Source: Rickettsiales bacterium (GTDB taxonomy: Bacteria > Pseudomonadota > Alphaproteobacteria > Rickettsiales > Anaplasmataceae). From it: a stretch of 6,393 nucleotides of DNA. Of the stretch, positions 1-6,244 are shown piece after piece. Under the pieces are notes generated by a model. It had not been told where the DNA came from. It searched no databases and saw only the letters and a program-made list of their open reading frames with translations. The DNA lies in assembly GCA_031286185.1 (NCBI GenBank), contig JAITUS010000016.1, forward strand, positions 1 to 6,393, given 5' to 3'. Position 1 is the stretch's first letter; each line of letters begins with the position of its first letter. The position numbers and the translations under genes are program-made.

Positions 1-128
1 TTTACTGCGTAAAGTGGTGCCGTTTGCTGCTCAATACCTGGTATTTCTATAAGAACTTTGCCTACTTCTTGCCCTTTTTTAATTGGTGCAGGTATCATAT
101 CTTTATATTCAACACGCACTAAGACGTT
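1..128 (-). pseudogene. C-terminal-domain fragment of a D-alanyl-D-alanine carboxypeptidase (PBP5/DacA-type), 5' part missing
   Basis: Reading the minus strand leftwards from 128 gives a frame that starts in NVLVRVEYKDM, continues with the motif APIKKGQEVGKVLIEIPG and ends at the window edge in APLYAV. This pattern (a strand, 'API.KGq.vG', a strand, then 'PLyA') is that of the beta-rich C-terminal domain of PBP5-family carboxypeptidases, periplasmic enzymes that remove the terminal D-Ala from peptidoglycan stem peptides. The catalytic serine domain should lie upstream, at higher coordinates, but that space is occupied by a RelE-like remnant in another frame, and this frame meets a stop at 144-146. 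No normal start or ribosome site is present. The 3' end lies beyond position 1. I infer a deletion that removed the catalytic domain; whether a full copy exists elsewhere cannot be seen here. Confidence 0.6.
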
Positions 129-257
129 CCTGTATTGCTTTATTTACTCTTAATTCTATCGTTACCGGTAGAGCTGAAAGATCTCTCTCAGTAATGCTCT
201 TTAAAAATTTAATTTTGTAATATCTTATTCCCACTTAATATCTTTAATGATCGACAT
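109..257 (-). pseudogene. RelE-like toxin remnant, 3' truncated and probably frameshifted
   Basis: From a possible GTG at 234 the minus strand encodes 41 residues including YYKIKFLKSITERDLSAL and VTIELRVNKAIQERL, then SAC and a TGA at 109-111. This resembles the N-terminal half of RelE/ParE-superfamily ribonuclease toxins (strand, helix with 'KdL..LP..i..rv..aI..rL'). The usual second half, with the basic beta-sheet residues of the active site, is absent, so it should be non-functional. An ATG at 255-257 opens only MSIIKDIKWE before a TAA; adding one base there would join it to the IRYYKIKF frame, so the original start may have been this ATG. The remnant overlaps the end of the antitoxin remnant, as in a normal toxin-antitoxin pair, and ends where carboxypeptidase sequence begins. 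Confidence 0.6.
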
Positions 258-474
258 TTCCACTTGACGTCTTCGTAATCAACTATTTCTGCATCTGGAG
301 TATTGCGCTTAATGGAAAGCTCAACTAGTGCTATATCTTCTTCATTTTCAATTGCTTCTTGTATAAACTCTTCTGCTAGCTCTTGAACGGACTGTTTTTT
401 TTCACCTTAGCCAAGCGAGAAAGATACTTTGAAGTTTCTTTGCTGAGAGATATGTTAATTCCTGAGTCTGCCAT
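209..474 (-). pseudogene. Antitoxin of a RelBE-type pair (ribbon-helix-helix-like), frameshifted in a run of eight A
   Basis: Translation from ATG 474 gives MADSGINISLSKETSKYLS, then RLAKVKKNSPFKS and a TAG at 376-378 after 32 residues. The start looks like a ribbon-helix-helix DNA-binding fold: a short beta strand (GINISLS) followed by helix 1. Immediately after the A8 run (T run at 395-402 on the plus strand) the next frame continues convincingly as QSVQELAEEFIQEAIENEED, ALVELSIKRNTPDAEIVDYE and DVKWK, ending at TAA 209-211. One extra A would restore a protein of about 88 residues with a DNA-binding N terminus and an acidic toxin-binding C terminus. It lies directly upstream of the RelE remnant, as expected for an antitoxin-first operon. 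Either a decayed gene, slippage-dependent expression, or a sequencing error in the homopolymer. Confidence 0.65.
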
Positions 475-503
475 AAGTTTTACCGAAGTCTATTACTATA
501 ATA

Positions 504-532
504 ATTCTACAATATCTTTCTGAATTTTTCAA
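504..532 (-). promoter_or_regulatory. Probable sigma70 promoter of the toxin-antitoxin remnant
   Basis: On the minus strand TTGAAA (527-532) and TAGAAT (504-509) are separated by exactly 17 bases, each matching the consensus at five of six positions. Transcription would begin near 497, leaving a leader of about 23 bases before the antitoxin ATG at 474. No good Shine-Dalgarno sequence is visible in that leader. Confidence 0.5.
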
Positions 533-613
533 TAAAAAAATTGTTAACATGTAGAATAACTATATGAAATATAGCAACTGTTTTTAGTGATACTCATAGC
601 TGCAAAGTTAAAA

Positions 614-2986
614 TTAGCTATACCTCAAAATCCCTCCGGTATTTTCACGTACTAAGTTAACTATAGCACTTGATTCTTTTTGGATTTCCTCTTCGGTTAA
701 AGTGTGAGTTAGAGAGCAGAAAGTAACTGATAATGCTATGGACATCTTATTCAGTTCCATATTATCTCCATGGTATACATCAAACACTAAAACCTCCGTG
801 ATGAGCTCTGAGCTTTTTTTCACCATATTGGTTATATTACCTGCTGCTACATCTTTATTTACAATAAACGCAAAGTCGCGCTTTACACTTTGATATTTAT
901 AATCAGTAAACTTTTTTCTACTTACAGGTAAATTTCTGATATCTTCTAATATCAACTCAAAGCCTACAACTTTTTGCTTGATATCAAAAAAATCCAGTAT
1001 GCTTGGATGCAGTTCCCCAAAATGACCAACTATTTTACTTTTAAAAGATAAGGTGCCTGACTTTCCTGGATGGTAATATTCTTTTTCTGCTCTCTCTATC
1101 GTTAAATTATCACAATTGACGTTAAGAAATTCCAAAGCCGTTATAAGGTCAGCCTTTGCGTCAAAAACATCTATTTTTCTATCAGTGTTATAATGGTTTC
1201 TTGGCAAATTATTTCCTGATCTAATTCCACTTAAAACATACTTAGGCTGATTGAGACTATCGTACACTGGTCCAATTTCAAAAATTGCAAGATCAGACGT
1301 TCCATGGGCAATATTATCTGCAGTGACTTGCAATAAATTTGGTATGACACTTGGTCTCATTATATTGAAGTTGTTATTAAATGGATTATCGATGATAAAC
1401 AACTTATCCGAGCAACCAAACTTTTCAGCTGTTGATTCACTCATAAAAGACCAAGTGAATACTTCATGAAATCCTCTACTTGTCATTAAATTGCGCAAAT
1501 CATCTTGAGCATTGGTTTCTACCTCAATATTTCCTGTTAGTGGCTCTTCCTTTATTTTATCATAGCCATATATTTTCACTACCTCTTCAACTAGGTCAGC
1601 CGGTATGGCAACGTCTGGTCTCCAGCTTGGTACTTGTACACTCCAATTACTTTCAGCTTTTTTATCAATGCTGAACCCTAGTTTTATTAAAATGTCAAAT
1701 GTCTCGTTAGGCAATACAGATACACTTCCAAACTTGTTTATATCTTGATAATCAAAGTTTATCTTGGTATCAGTCCTACCTAAATTGCCAGCAGACACCA
1801 CACTTGAGGCTTCTCCACCACATAACTCTAAAATCATCCAAGCTGCAAGGCTTAGTCCATCAAGGGTAAATCCAGGGTCAACTGAACGTGCAAATCTGTA
1901 GCTTGAGTCTGTGGAGATGCCGAGCTGCCTTGAAGATTTAGTAGTAGAGATAGGGTCAAACCAAGCAGACTCTAAAAAGATATCAGTAGTTTCAAGTGTG
2001 CATTCGCTACACTTGCCACCTATAATTCCAGCAACTGCATGAATATTTTTATCATTAGAAATAACGCTTATGTCTTTGTTTAATGCGTATTCTTTACCGT
2101 TTAAACCAGTAAATTTTTCTCCGCTATTTGCTTTGCGTACTACGAGCTCTCCTTCTATTTTTTGTGCGTCATACGCATGCATTGGGCGACCAAAAGATAT
2201 CATAATATAATTAGTAATATCAACTATTGCAGAAATGGAACGCATTCCTATCGATTGCAGCCTATCTTTTAGCCATTTTGGGCTCTCTTTATTTTTTACA
2301 TTGGTAATGTATATTCCACTAATAAAGCTCTCTCCATCGGTGACTTTGACATTTATAGGGGGATCCCTTTTTATCAAAGTAGCCAGTTGGATTCCAGCGT
2401 CACGCGCTGAAATGACACCAAAGCAAGTTAAAGCCTTTAACGTTCCGATTCCAGTTGCTGCCAAATCACGAGCTATTCCGTAAACGCCTAGGCAATCTCC
2501 ACGGTTTGGAGTAACGTTTATATCAATTACAGGATCACAATTGAAAAATTTATCTCCTACTTTATAATCATCAGAAAGCTCGATTACTCCTTCACTTTCC
2601 TCGTGAATTAGCGCAAGTTCGGAAGCAGAGCAGAGCATCCCTTCACTTAGCACTCCTCGTATTTTTGCAGGCTTAATTGTGAAATCACTTTCTGGCAATG
2701 TGCTACCAAGAGATGCAAGCACAGTTTTCATGCCTCCTCTGACGTTATTTGCCCCGCAGACTATCTGCAGAACTTTACTTCCATCACCTACTTTACATAG
2801 TTTTAATTTATCAGCGTTTGGATGGGGTGCGACTTCTAATACTTTTGCAACAACAAATCCAGCCAACTTGGCATTGTTGATCACATCTTCTACTTCCAAC
2901 CCTATATGGGTTAATTTATCGGTAATCTTTTCTAAACTAGCATTGGTTTCTAAGTGCTCTAGCAACCAAGATAATGTGAATTTCAT
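614..2986 (-). CDS. pheT: Phenylalanine--tRNA ligase beta subunit
   Basis: PheT is the large subunit of the alpha2-beta2 phenylalanyl-tRNA synthetase that charges tRNA-Phe in the cytoplasm; the beta chain binds tRNA and edits Tyr-tRNA-Phe. The frame encodes 790 residues, a normal bacterial length. Visible in order: N-terminal [13 protein letters not shown]; an EMAP-like tRNA-binding domain (about 39-147, with [18 protein letters not shown]); the B3/B4 editing region (about 211-385, with [21 protein letters not shown]); a B5 domain (about 400-475) followed by the hallmark [13 protein letters not shown]; the catalytic-like core (about 480-680); and the C-terminal ferredoxin-fold anticodon-binding domain (about 697-790, [12 protein letters not shown]). 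The frame can be extended to a TTG at 3004, but the ATG at 2986 matches the family's N terminus. A Shine-Dalgarno sequence is weak. The gene for the alpha subunit, pheS, is not adjacent. Transcription may come from the promoter at 3408-3436, through the broken gene upstream. Confidence 0.97.
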   Translation of the reverse strand: MKFTLSWLLEHLETNASLEKITDKLTHIGLEVEDVINNAKLAGFVVAKVLEVAPHPNADKLKLCKVGDGSKVLQIVCGANNVRGGMKTVLASLGSTLPESDFTIKPAKIRGVLSEGMLCSASELALIHEESEGVIELSDDYKVGDKFFNCDPVIDINVTPNRGDCLGVYGIARDLAATGIGTLKALTCFGVISARDAGIQLATLIKRDPPINVKVTDGESFISGIYITNVKNKESPKWLKDRLQSIGMRSISAIVDITNYIMISFGRPMHAYDAQKIEGELVVRKANSGEKFTGLNGKEYALNKDISVISNDKNIHAVAGIIGGKCSECTLETTDIFLESAWFDPISTTKSSRQLGISTDSSYRFARSVDPGFTLDGLSLAAWMILELCGGEASSVVSAGNLGRTDTKINFDYQDINKFGSVSVLPNETFDILIKLGFSIDKKAESNWSVQVPSWRPDVAIPADLVEEVVKIYGYDKIKEEPLTGNIEVETNAQDDLRNLMTSRGFHEVFTWSFMSESTAEKFGCSDKLFIIDNPFNNNFNIMRPSVIPNLLQVTADNIAHGTSDLAIFEIGPVYDSLNQPKYVLSGIRSGNNLPRNHYNTDRKIDVFDAKADLITALEFLNVNCDNLTIERAEKEYYHPGKSGTLSFKSKIVGHFGELHPSILDFFDIKQKVVGFELILEDIRNLPVSRKKFTDYKYQSVKRDFAFIVNKDVAAGNITNMVKKSSELITEVLVFDVYHGDNMELNKMSIALSVTFCSLTHTLTEEEIQKESSAIVNLVRENTGGILRYS

Positions 2987-3007
2987 CGATCTAAAGAGAA
3001 ACAAAAA

Positions 3008-3106
3008 AAGCTATTGTAATATAAAATGTGGTGCTTTTAAAGTTTGTTGTAGTGAAATGGAAGGTAACTTCTACATCACGAGCAATGATGTAGAAGCTAT
3101 TGTAAT
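3008..3106. repeat. 13-bp direct repeat flanking an 11-bp hairpin in the pheT leader
   Basis: The 13-mer AAGCTATTGTAAT occurs at 3008-3020 and again at 3094-3106, 86 bases apart. Between and partly within them is an inverted repeat, CTTCTACATCA at 3068-3078 and TGATGTAGAAG at 3086-3096, with a 7-base loop: an 11-bp perfect stem. It lies just downstream of the stop of the broken gene (3108) and 82 bases upstream of the pheT ATG. On the minus strand no run of U follows, so a standard terminator is unlikely. It could be an mRNA structure in the pheT leader or the trace of a small insertion or duplication. Confidence 0.6.
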
Positions 3107-3107
3107 T

Positions 3108-3385
3108 TTATATATCCTTGCGTAGCGAATTTATCTTCCTCATATCACCTTTTAAATCCATCTCCATGCAGAGTTTAGTATTCACATTGTGGTCATCTAT
3201 ATGGAAGTTATAAATGTAAGCATCAATAGTGAAGTTTCCTATCATATGATGGCTTTCATCTAGTATTTCGCTTTCTATGTGATAATGGCCAGTACCTTCG
3301 TTAAAGGAACGATCTGTCAATTTGATGTACCCGTTGCCAAGTTCCTGTTCTAGGTTTAGAGGTTGATAAAATCTATTTCATTCAT
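3108..3385 (-). pseudogene. Unrecognised small gene (about 92 aa when repaired), frameshifted at codon 4
   Basis: An ATG at 3385 with a good Shine-Dalgarno sequence (GAGGT, five bases upstream) opens MNEIDFINL and stops at 3356-3358. In the neighbouring frame an open stretch begins right after the run of three A at codon 3 and runs to TAA 3108-3110, reading NRFYQPLNLEQELGNGYIKL, then TDRSFNEGTGHYHIESEILD and onward to INSLRKDI. Adding one A would give a continuous 92-residue protein starting MNENRFYQPLN. It has no signal peptide, membrane segment or Cys cluster; it is rich in His, Asp and Asn with alternating hydrophobic residues, suggesting a mostly beta, soluble protein. I do not recognise the family. 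A TTG inside (3318-3320) could start a 70-residue product but has no ribosome site. It is followed by pheT on the same strand. Confidence 0.55.
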
Positions 3386-3407
3386 GATATACCTCGCTAA
3401 AAATTAA

Positions 3408-3436
3408 ATTATAATTAAGATAACATGTGAAGTCAA
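3408..3436 (-). promoter_or_regulatory. Near-consensus sigma70 promoter for the broken gene and possibly pheT
   Basis: On the minus strand TTGACT (3431-3436) and a perfect TATAAT (3408-3413) are spaced by 17 bases. This is the best promoter match I found in the window. Transcription would start near 3401, just ahead of the GAGGT ribosome site (3391-3395) and the ATG at 3385. With no clear terminator between the broken gene and pheT, it may also transcribe pheT. The -35 box touches a small inverted repeat (AGTTGT 3436-3441 / ACAACT 3445-3450). Confidence 0.65.
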
Positions 3437-3520
3437 GTTGTTTAACAACTCTAACTATAGATTAAGAAATGAGTTTAGGTAATTTTGTATGCAAACTTTT
3501 AATTCTTGTTCTTTATCCTC

Positions 3521-3526
3521 TATAAT
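3521..3526 (+). promoter_or_regulatory. Probable -10 box of the gap-tatC unit
   Basis: A perfect TATAAT lies 20 bases before the gap ATG. The -35 region about 17-18 bases upstream is only T/A-rich (around 3497-3503) with no good match. If used, transcription starts near 3533 and the leader is about 14 bases. No Shine-Dalgarno sequence is visible in this short leader. Confidence 0.4.
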
Positions 3527-3546
3527 TAAGCTTTTTGAATGAAAAA

Positions 3547-4533
3547 ATGAAAATTCGTGTAGGGATTAACGGTCTTGGCAGAATAGGCAGAAGTGTATTA
3601 CGTGCTATTTTCGAAATAGAAAAATATAATAAGCAGATAGAAGTTGTGGCAGTGAACGGGTCACTCAGTGCTGAGCAGCATGCACATTTGGTAAAATATG
3701 ATTCCGTTCATGGTAAATTCAGTGGTGATGTTGATTTTAACGAGTCTGAAAATTGGATTTCTATAAATGGCAGAAAATCTTCTCTATATAGAGAACGGAG
3801 TCCTGAAAATATCCCTTGGAATGTTGATGTAGTGCTTGAATGCACAGGTGCATTTAACAGGTGTGCGGAAGCAGCAAAGCATAATGCGGCAAAAATAATT
3901 GTCTCTGCTCCAGTTTTAGATGCCGATGTAACTATAGTTCATGGTGTGAATAACGATATGCTCAAAAAAGAGCATAAAGTGATATCAGCTGGCTCTTGTA
4001 CTACAAATTGCCTGGCTCCGATTGTGCAGGTTCTACACTCCAATTTAGGTATAAAAAGCGGCTTCATGACTACTATACATGCCTATACGAATGATCAAAA
4101 TATTCTCGACGGTAATCACAGGGACTCACGCAGAGCAAGGGCTTGTGGTTTATCTATGATACCAACAACAACTGGAGCAGCAAAAACAATTGGTTCTGTC
4201 ATTCCTAAGTTAAAAGGAAAGCTAGATGGTACTGCCATCAGAGTTCCGGTTAGCAATGTTTCTCTGGTTGATTTTAAATTTACAACCGATAAGAAAGCAA
4301 CAGCTGAAGAAATAAATGAGATATTTGAGAATTCAACAAACGATGTGCTTTCCATATGCAAGGAACCTTTAGTTTCAATAGACTTTGTTCATAACCCCTA
4401 TAGTGCGATTGTAGATCTAGCCGGTACATACGTCACAGGTGATGTTTGTAGAGTTGCGGCGTGGTACGATAATGAATGGGCTTTTTCGCTAAGAATGTTA
4501 GACATAGCATTGTTGTGCTATAATAGAGTATGA
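3547..4533 (+). CDS. gap: Glyceraldehyde-3-phosphate dehydrogenase, type I
   Basis: GAPDH interconverts glyceraldehyde-3-phosphate and 1,3-bisphosphoglycerate using NAD(P) and phosphate, in cytoplasmic glycolysis or gluconeogenesis. From ATG 3547 the product has 328 residues, normal for the family. The N-terminal Rossmann motif is VGINGLGRIGR (5-15); the catalytic segment is SAGSCTTNC with the nucleophile Cys151; the partner His178 sits in TTIHAYT; MIPTTTGAAK (204-213) and the C-terminal WYDNEW are also present. The frame extends to a TTG at 3535, but ATG 3547 gives the family's N terminus. Odd points: the residue that normally is Asp after the second strand (NAD-specificity, Asp32 in Bacillus numbering) is Gly38 here (VAVNGS), and the usual Leu187-Pro188 pair is Gly-Asn (DGNHRDSRRAR). 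Both changes favour NADP acceptance by analogy with chloroplast and GapB-type enzymes. The stop overlaps the tatC start. tatC is likely co-transcribed. Confidence 0.97.
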   Translation: MKIRVGINGLGRIGRSVLRAIFEIEKYNKQIEVVAVNGSLSAEQHAHLVKYDSVHGKFSGDVDFNESENWISINGRKSSLYRERSPENIPWNVDVVLECTGAFNRCAEAAKHNAAKIIVSAPVLDADVTIVHGVNNDMLKKEHKVISAGSCTTNCLAPIVQVLHSNLGIKSGFMTTIHAYTNDQNILDGNHRDSRRARACGLSMIPTTTGAAKTIGSVIPKLKGKLDGTAIRVPVSNVSLVDFKFTTDKKATAEEINEIFENSTNDVLSICKEPLVSIDFVHNPYSAIVDLAGTYVTGDVCRVAAWYDNEWAFSLRMLDIALLCYNRV

Positions 4534-5297
4534 ATAAGAACCCAAACAAATATGCTTCATTTTATGAGCACTTTGCAGAACTCAGGAGAAGGGTTATTTT
4601 TTGCTTTTTATTTTTTTGCATTGCTTTTGGTTTTTGCTACTACTTTAAAGAAAGCATATACCGTTTTTTACTTGCACCTTTAATAGAAGTTACAAAAGAT
4701 AGCGATGATTTTTCTCTAATCTATACAGACTTAACAGAGGCGTTTTTTGTGTATCTCCGAGTCGCAGTAATGAGCGCGCTTTTGTTCTCTTTTCCCGTGT
4801 TTGCATGGCAATTCTATATGTTTTTAGCACCTGGCTTATATAAAAGCGAAAGGGCAGTGTTATTGCCATACTTGATTGCAACGCCAGTTTTGTTTATAAT
4901 GGGAGCCGCTGTAGTTTATTACTACATATTTCCTTTAGCCTGGAAGTTTTTTATTGCTTTTGAACATAGCGGCAAATCTTTCGGTATACCAATAGAATTT
5001 ATGCCATCAGTCAGTGAATATTTAGACCTTGTTCTCCAATTCATGTTTGCGTTTGGTACTGCATTTCAAATTCCAGTCATACTCACGTTAATGGTCAGGG
5101 TTGGGCTGCTTACCGCGCAAAGCTTGTCGAACAAGCGCAGAATCGCGATAGTGGTAATTTTTATTATTGCTGCAATCTTAACTCCACCTGATGTATTGAG
5201 CCAAGTAGGGCTTGCTGTACCAATGTTGATTCTGTACGAATTATCCATTTTAGTTTGCAGATATATTGAGAAGAAGAAAACAAAGAGTAATGCTTGA
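4530..5297 (+). CDS. tatC: Sec-independent (twin-arginine) protein translocase subunit TatC
   Basis: TatC is the six-helix inner-membrane receptor that binds twin-arginine signal peptides of folded proteins, and with TatA/TatB moves them to the periplasm. The product has 255 residues, the usual size. The cytoplasmic N-terminal motif is FYEHFAELRRR (11-21), containing the conserved Glu17-Leu-Arg; the first cytoplasmic loop shows FLAPGLYKSER (98-108), with Glu107; and TPPDVLSQ carries Asp221, all typical of TatC. Hydrophobic segments are at about 21-39, 72-97, 110-135, 163-187, 203-218 and 222-242, followed by a Lys-rich tail. The ATG overlaps the gap TGA as ATGA, so translation is probably coupled to gap and no separate promoter is needed. 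tatA and tatB are not in the window. Confidence 0.97.
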   Translation: MNKNPNKYASFYEHFAELRRRVIFCFLFFCIAFGFCYYFKESIYRFLLAPLIEVTKDSDDFSLIYTDLTEAFFVYLRVAVMSALLFSFPVFAWQFYMFLAPGLYKSERAVLLPYLIATPVLFIMGAAVVYYYIFPLAWKFFIAFEHSGKSFGIPIEFMPSVSEYLDLVLQFMFAFGTAFQIPVILTLMVRVGLLTAQSLSNKRRIAIVVIFIIAAILTPPDVLSQVGLAVPMLILYELSILVCRYIEKKKTKSNA

Positions 5298-5690
5298 CGT
5301 TTGCACAACCACATAGCTTTTAACAGCGCGTTGGATTCGACAAAAACAAAAAAACTACTTGATAAATTCCTCCAGCACCCTTACCATAGCAATAAGGGTA
5401 TTTCTGACTCAAAACTTGTTTTTGATCTGCAGGCTCAATGATAAAATTCAGGGTATTTTGTGGCGGATTGTATCAAATTATAGCGGCTGCATGTCTTTTA
5501 CATTTTTTCTACATTCAGCCAAGTCGCCTTAAACTAAGCGTCAGTAAATTATTATAGCGCCAATTTAAAGTATTATAGAGTCAAAACTCGCCACTCGTAA
5601 TTTTTTTGCTTTTTTTTTATTTGGTAAATTTCTTAATATTTATAGCTAGTTGCAATTTATGAACGAACATTCATTTTTACAACGAATGGT
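5298..5690. other. Gene-poor spacer after tatC
   Basis: About 390 bases of A/T-rich DNA with no convincing gene. A weak hairpin (ACCCTTA 5377-5383 / TAAGGGT 5393-5399, loop of 9) lies 80 bases after tatC and is not followed by a T run, so it is a poor terminator. An imperfect direct repeat, TATTATAG followed by a similar tail, begins at 5550 and 5571. The stretch 5402-5557 is open in two plus frames at once, which could mean a gene remnant or a non-coding dispersed repeat. Confidence 0.5.
5438..5557 (+). CDS. Doubtful 39-residue ORF, hydrophobic centre
   Basis: ATG 5438 opens 39 codons ending at TAG 5555-5557. The product starts MIKFRVFCGGLYQ, has a hydrophobic stretch around residues 11-26 (LYQIIAAACLLHFFYI) that could span a membrane once, and ends in a basic tail SRLKLSVSKLL. 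A weak AGG lies four to six bases upstream. A second frame over the same bases is also open without an obvious start, so coding is uncertain. I do not recognise a family; it may be chance or part of a repeated non-coding element. Confidence 0.18.
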   Translation: MIKFRVFCGGLYQIIAAACLLHFFYIQPSRLKLSVSKLL

Positions 5691-5822
5691 GTCATTCCGG
5701 CGCGTGACGCTGGAATCTAAGAATTTCATCAAGTAGGTGAGCATAAAACCGTTTTACGTTAAAATACAACGTTTCAATCATTATGAAAAGACTGGATCCC
5801 AGTGTCGGAGCACTTGGATGAC
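5691..5822. repeat. Palindromic dispersed element, copy A (about 132 bp)
   Basis: Begins GTCATTCC and ends GGATGAC, a short imperfect terminal inverted repeat. Both ends fold into hairpins: ATTCCGGCG (5694-5702) with CGCTGGAAT (5708-5716), one G-T pair; and ATCCCAGTG with CACTTGGAT near 5797-5819, one mismatch. The middle contains GTGAGCATAAAA, shared with copy B. It carries no gene and looks like a MITE-like or palindromic element of the kind common in Wolbachia intergenic DNA. Confidence 0.75.
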
Positions 5823-5870
5823 AAAAAAAGGAGACACTTGGATAACAAGAAATGGGGCCACTTGGATGAC
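5811..5870. repeat. Three-unit tandem repeat of CACTTGGATGAC, period 24
   Basis: The core CACTTGGATGAC begins at 5811, 5835 (one change, GATAAC) and 5859, exactly 24 bases apart. The intervening 12 bases are A/G-rich but not conserved. The first unit is the right end of palindromic copy A, so the array seems to have grown from an element end. Confidence 0.8.
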
Positions 5871-5882
5871 ACCCGTAACTTT

Positions 5883-6000
5883 GTCATTCCAGCGCTACGC
5901 GCTGGAATCTAGGATTTTATTAGGTTAGTGAGCATAAAAGTTATGTTAGAATGCACCATTTTATGGAAAACTGGATCCTAGTGTCACGCACTGGGATGAC
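5883..6000. repeat. Palindromic dispersed element, copy B (about 118 bp)
   Basis: Same build and orientation as copy A: GTCATTCC at the left, GGATGAC at the right. The left hairpin is perfect, ATTCCAGCGC (5886-5895) / GCGCTGGAAT (5899-5908) with a 3-base loop. The right hairpin pairs ATCCTAGTG with CACTGGGAT. The internal GTGAGCATAAAA and CTGGATCC blocks are shared with copy A while the rest has diverged, so these are related but not recent copies. Confidence 0.75.
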
Positions 6001-6042
6001 ATTGTAGGGCTACTTGGATGACGTCATGGGGATTGGGATGAC
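5989..6042. repeat. Decayed tandem repeat of the GGATGAC core after copy B
   Basis: Related 12-mers ending in GGATGAC occur at 5989-6000, 6011-6022 and 6031-6042 (spacing 22 and 20). This repeats the arrangement seen after copy A with more divergence. A separate 9-base direct repeat, GATACTGTC, follows at 6061-6069 and 6091-6099. Confidence 0.65.
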
Positions 6043-6178
6043 AGGAGGAGGTGCTGGAACGATACTGTCATAAAGTGAAATGAGATCCCAGATACTGTCT
6101 TTATTGTCAACAAGTTATTTGATTAAAAAGATAAAAAATAACAAAATAATTCAAATTAAGATTACATCTTTTATAAAT

Positions 6179-6239
6179 TAGTATAACTGTGGATAAGTAC
6201 GCCCACACAAACTAAAAGTACTTATCCACAGTTATACTA
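6179..6239. repeat. Perfect 22-bp inverted repeat beside the transposase end
   Basis: Positions 6179-6200 are the exact reverse complement of 6218-6239, with a 17-base spacer. Each arm contains the 9-mer TTATCCACA or its complement (6222-6230 and 6188-6196), identical to the E. coli DnaA-box consensus. It lies five bases from the stop of the transposase gene (6245), so it probably belongs to or caps the end of the insertion sequence: a terminal repeat, two abutting ends, or a bidirectional terminator-like hairpin. No T run follows either arm. Confidence 0.9.
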
Positions 6240-6244
6240 GCTCT

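Noticed and set aside
560..574. Terminator of pheT (CTATAT/ATATAG hairpin)
   Set aside because: The stem is six A/T-rich pairs with one G-C; the T run lies about 20 bases further on, so it is too weak to call.
2987..3004. TTG-started extension of pheT by six residues
   Set aside because: The family's N terminus begins MKFT.SWL, matching the ATG at 2986. The extension MFLFRS has no counterpart and no ribosome site.
2679..3125. 148-codon plus-strand frame opposite the pheT start
   Set aside because: It is antisense to conserved pheT codons (the tRNA-binding domain) and to its leader; there is no family resemblance. Other frames within pheT, gap and tatC are likewise shadows.
5377..5399. Rho-independent terminator of the gap-tatC unit
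   Set aside because: The stem is only 7 bp with a 9-base loop and no T run follows, and it is 80 bases past the stop.
5737..5928. Open frame of 63 codons over the repeats, with repeated TWMT/TWIT
   Set aside because: It runs through palindromic element A and its 24-base tandem array; the period is a multiple of three, so the frame stays open by chance. There is no ribosome site or family resemblance.
5811..6042. CRISPR-like array
   Set aside because: The repeats are only 12 bases, spacers are 8-12 bases and vary little in composition, and no cas genes are present. It is a short tandem repeat.
6188..6230. DnaA-box-like 9-mers as a replication origin
   Set aside because: Only two boxes are present and they are the two arms of one inverted repeat beside an IS; there is no cluster, AT-rich unwinding region arrangement or origin-linked gene.
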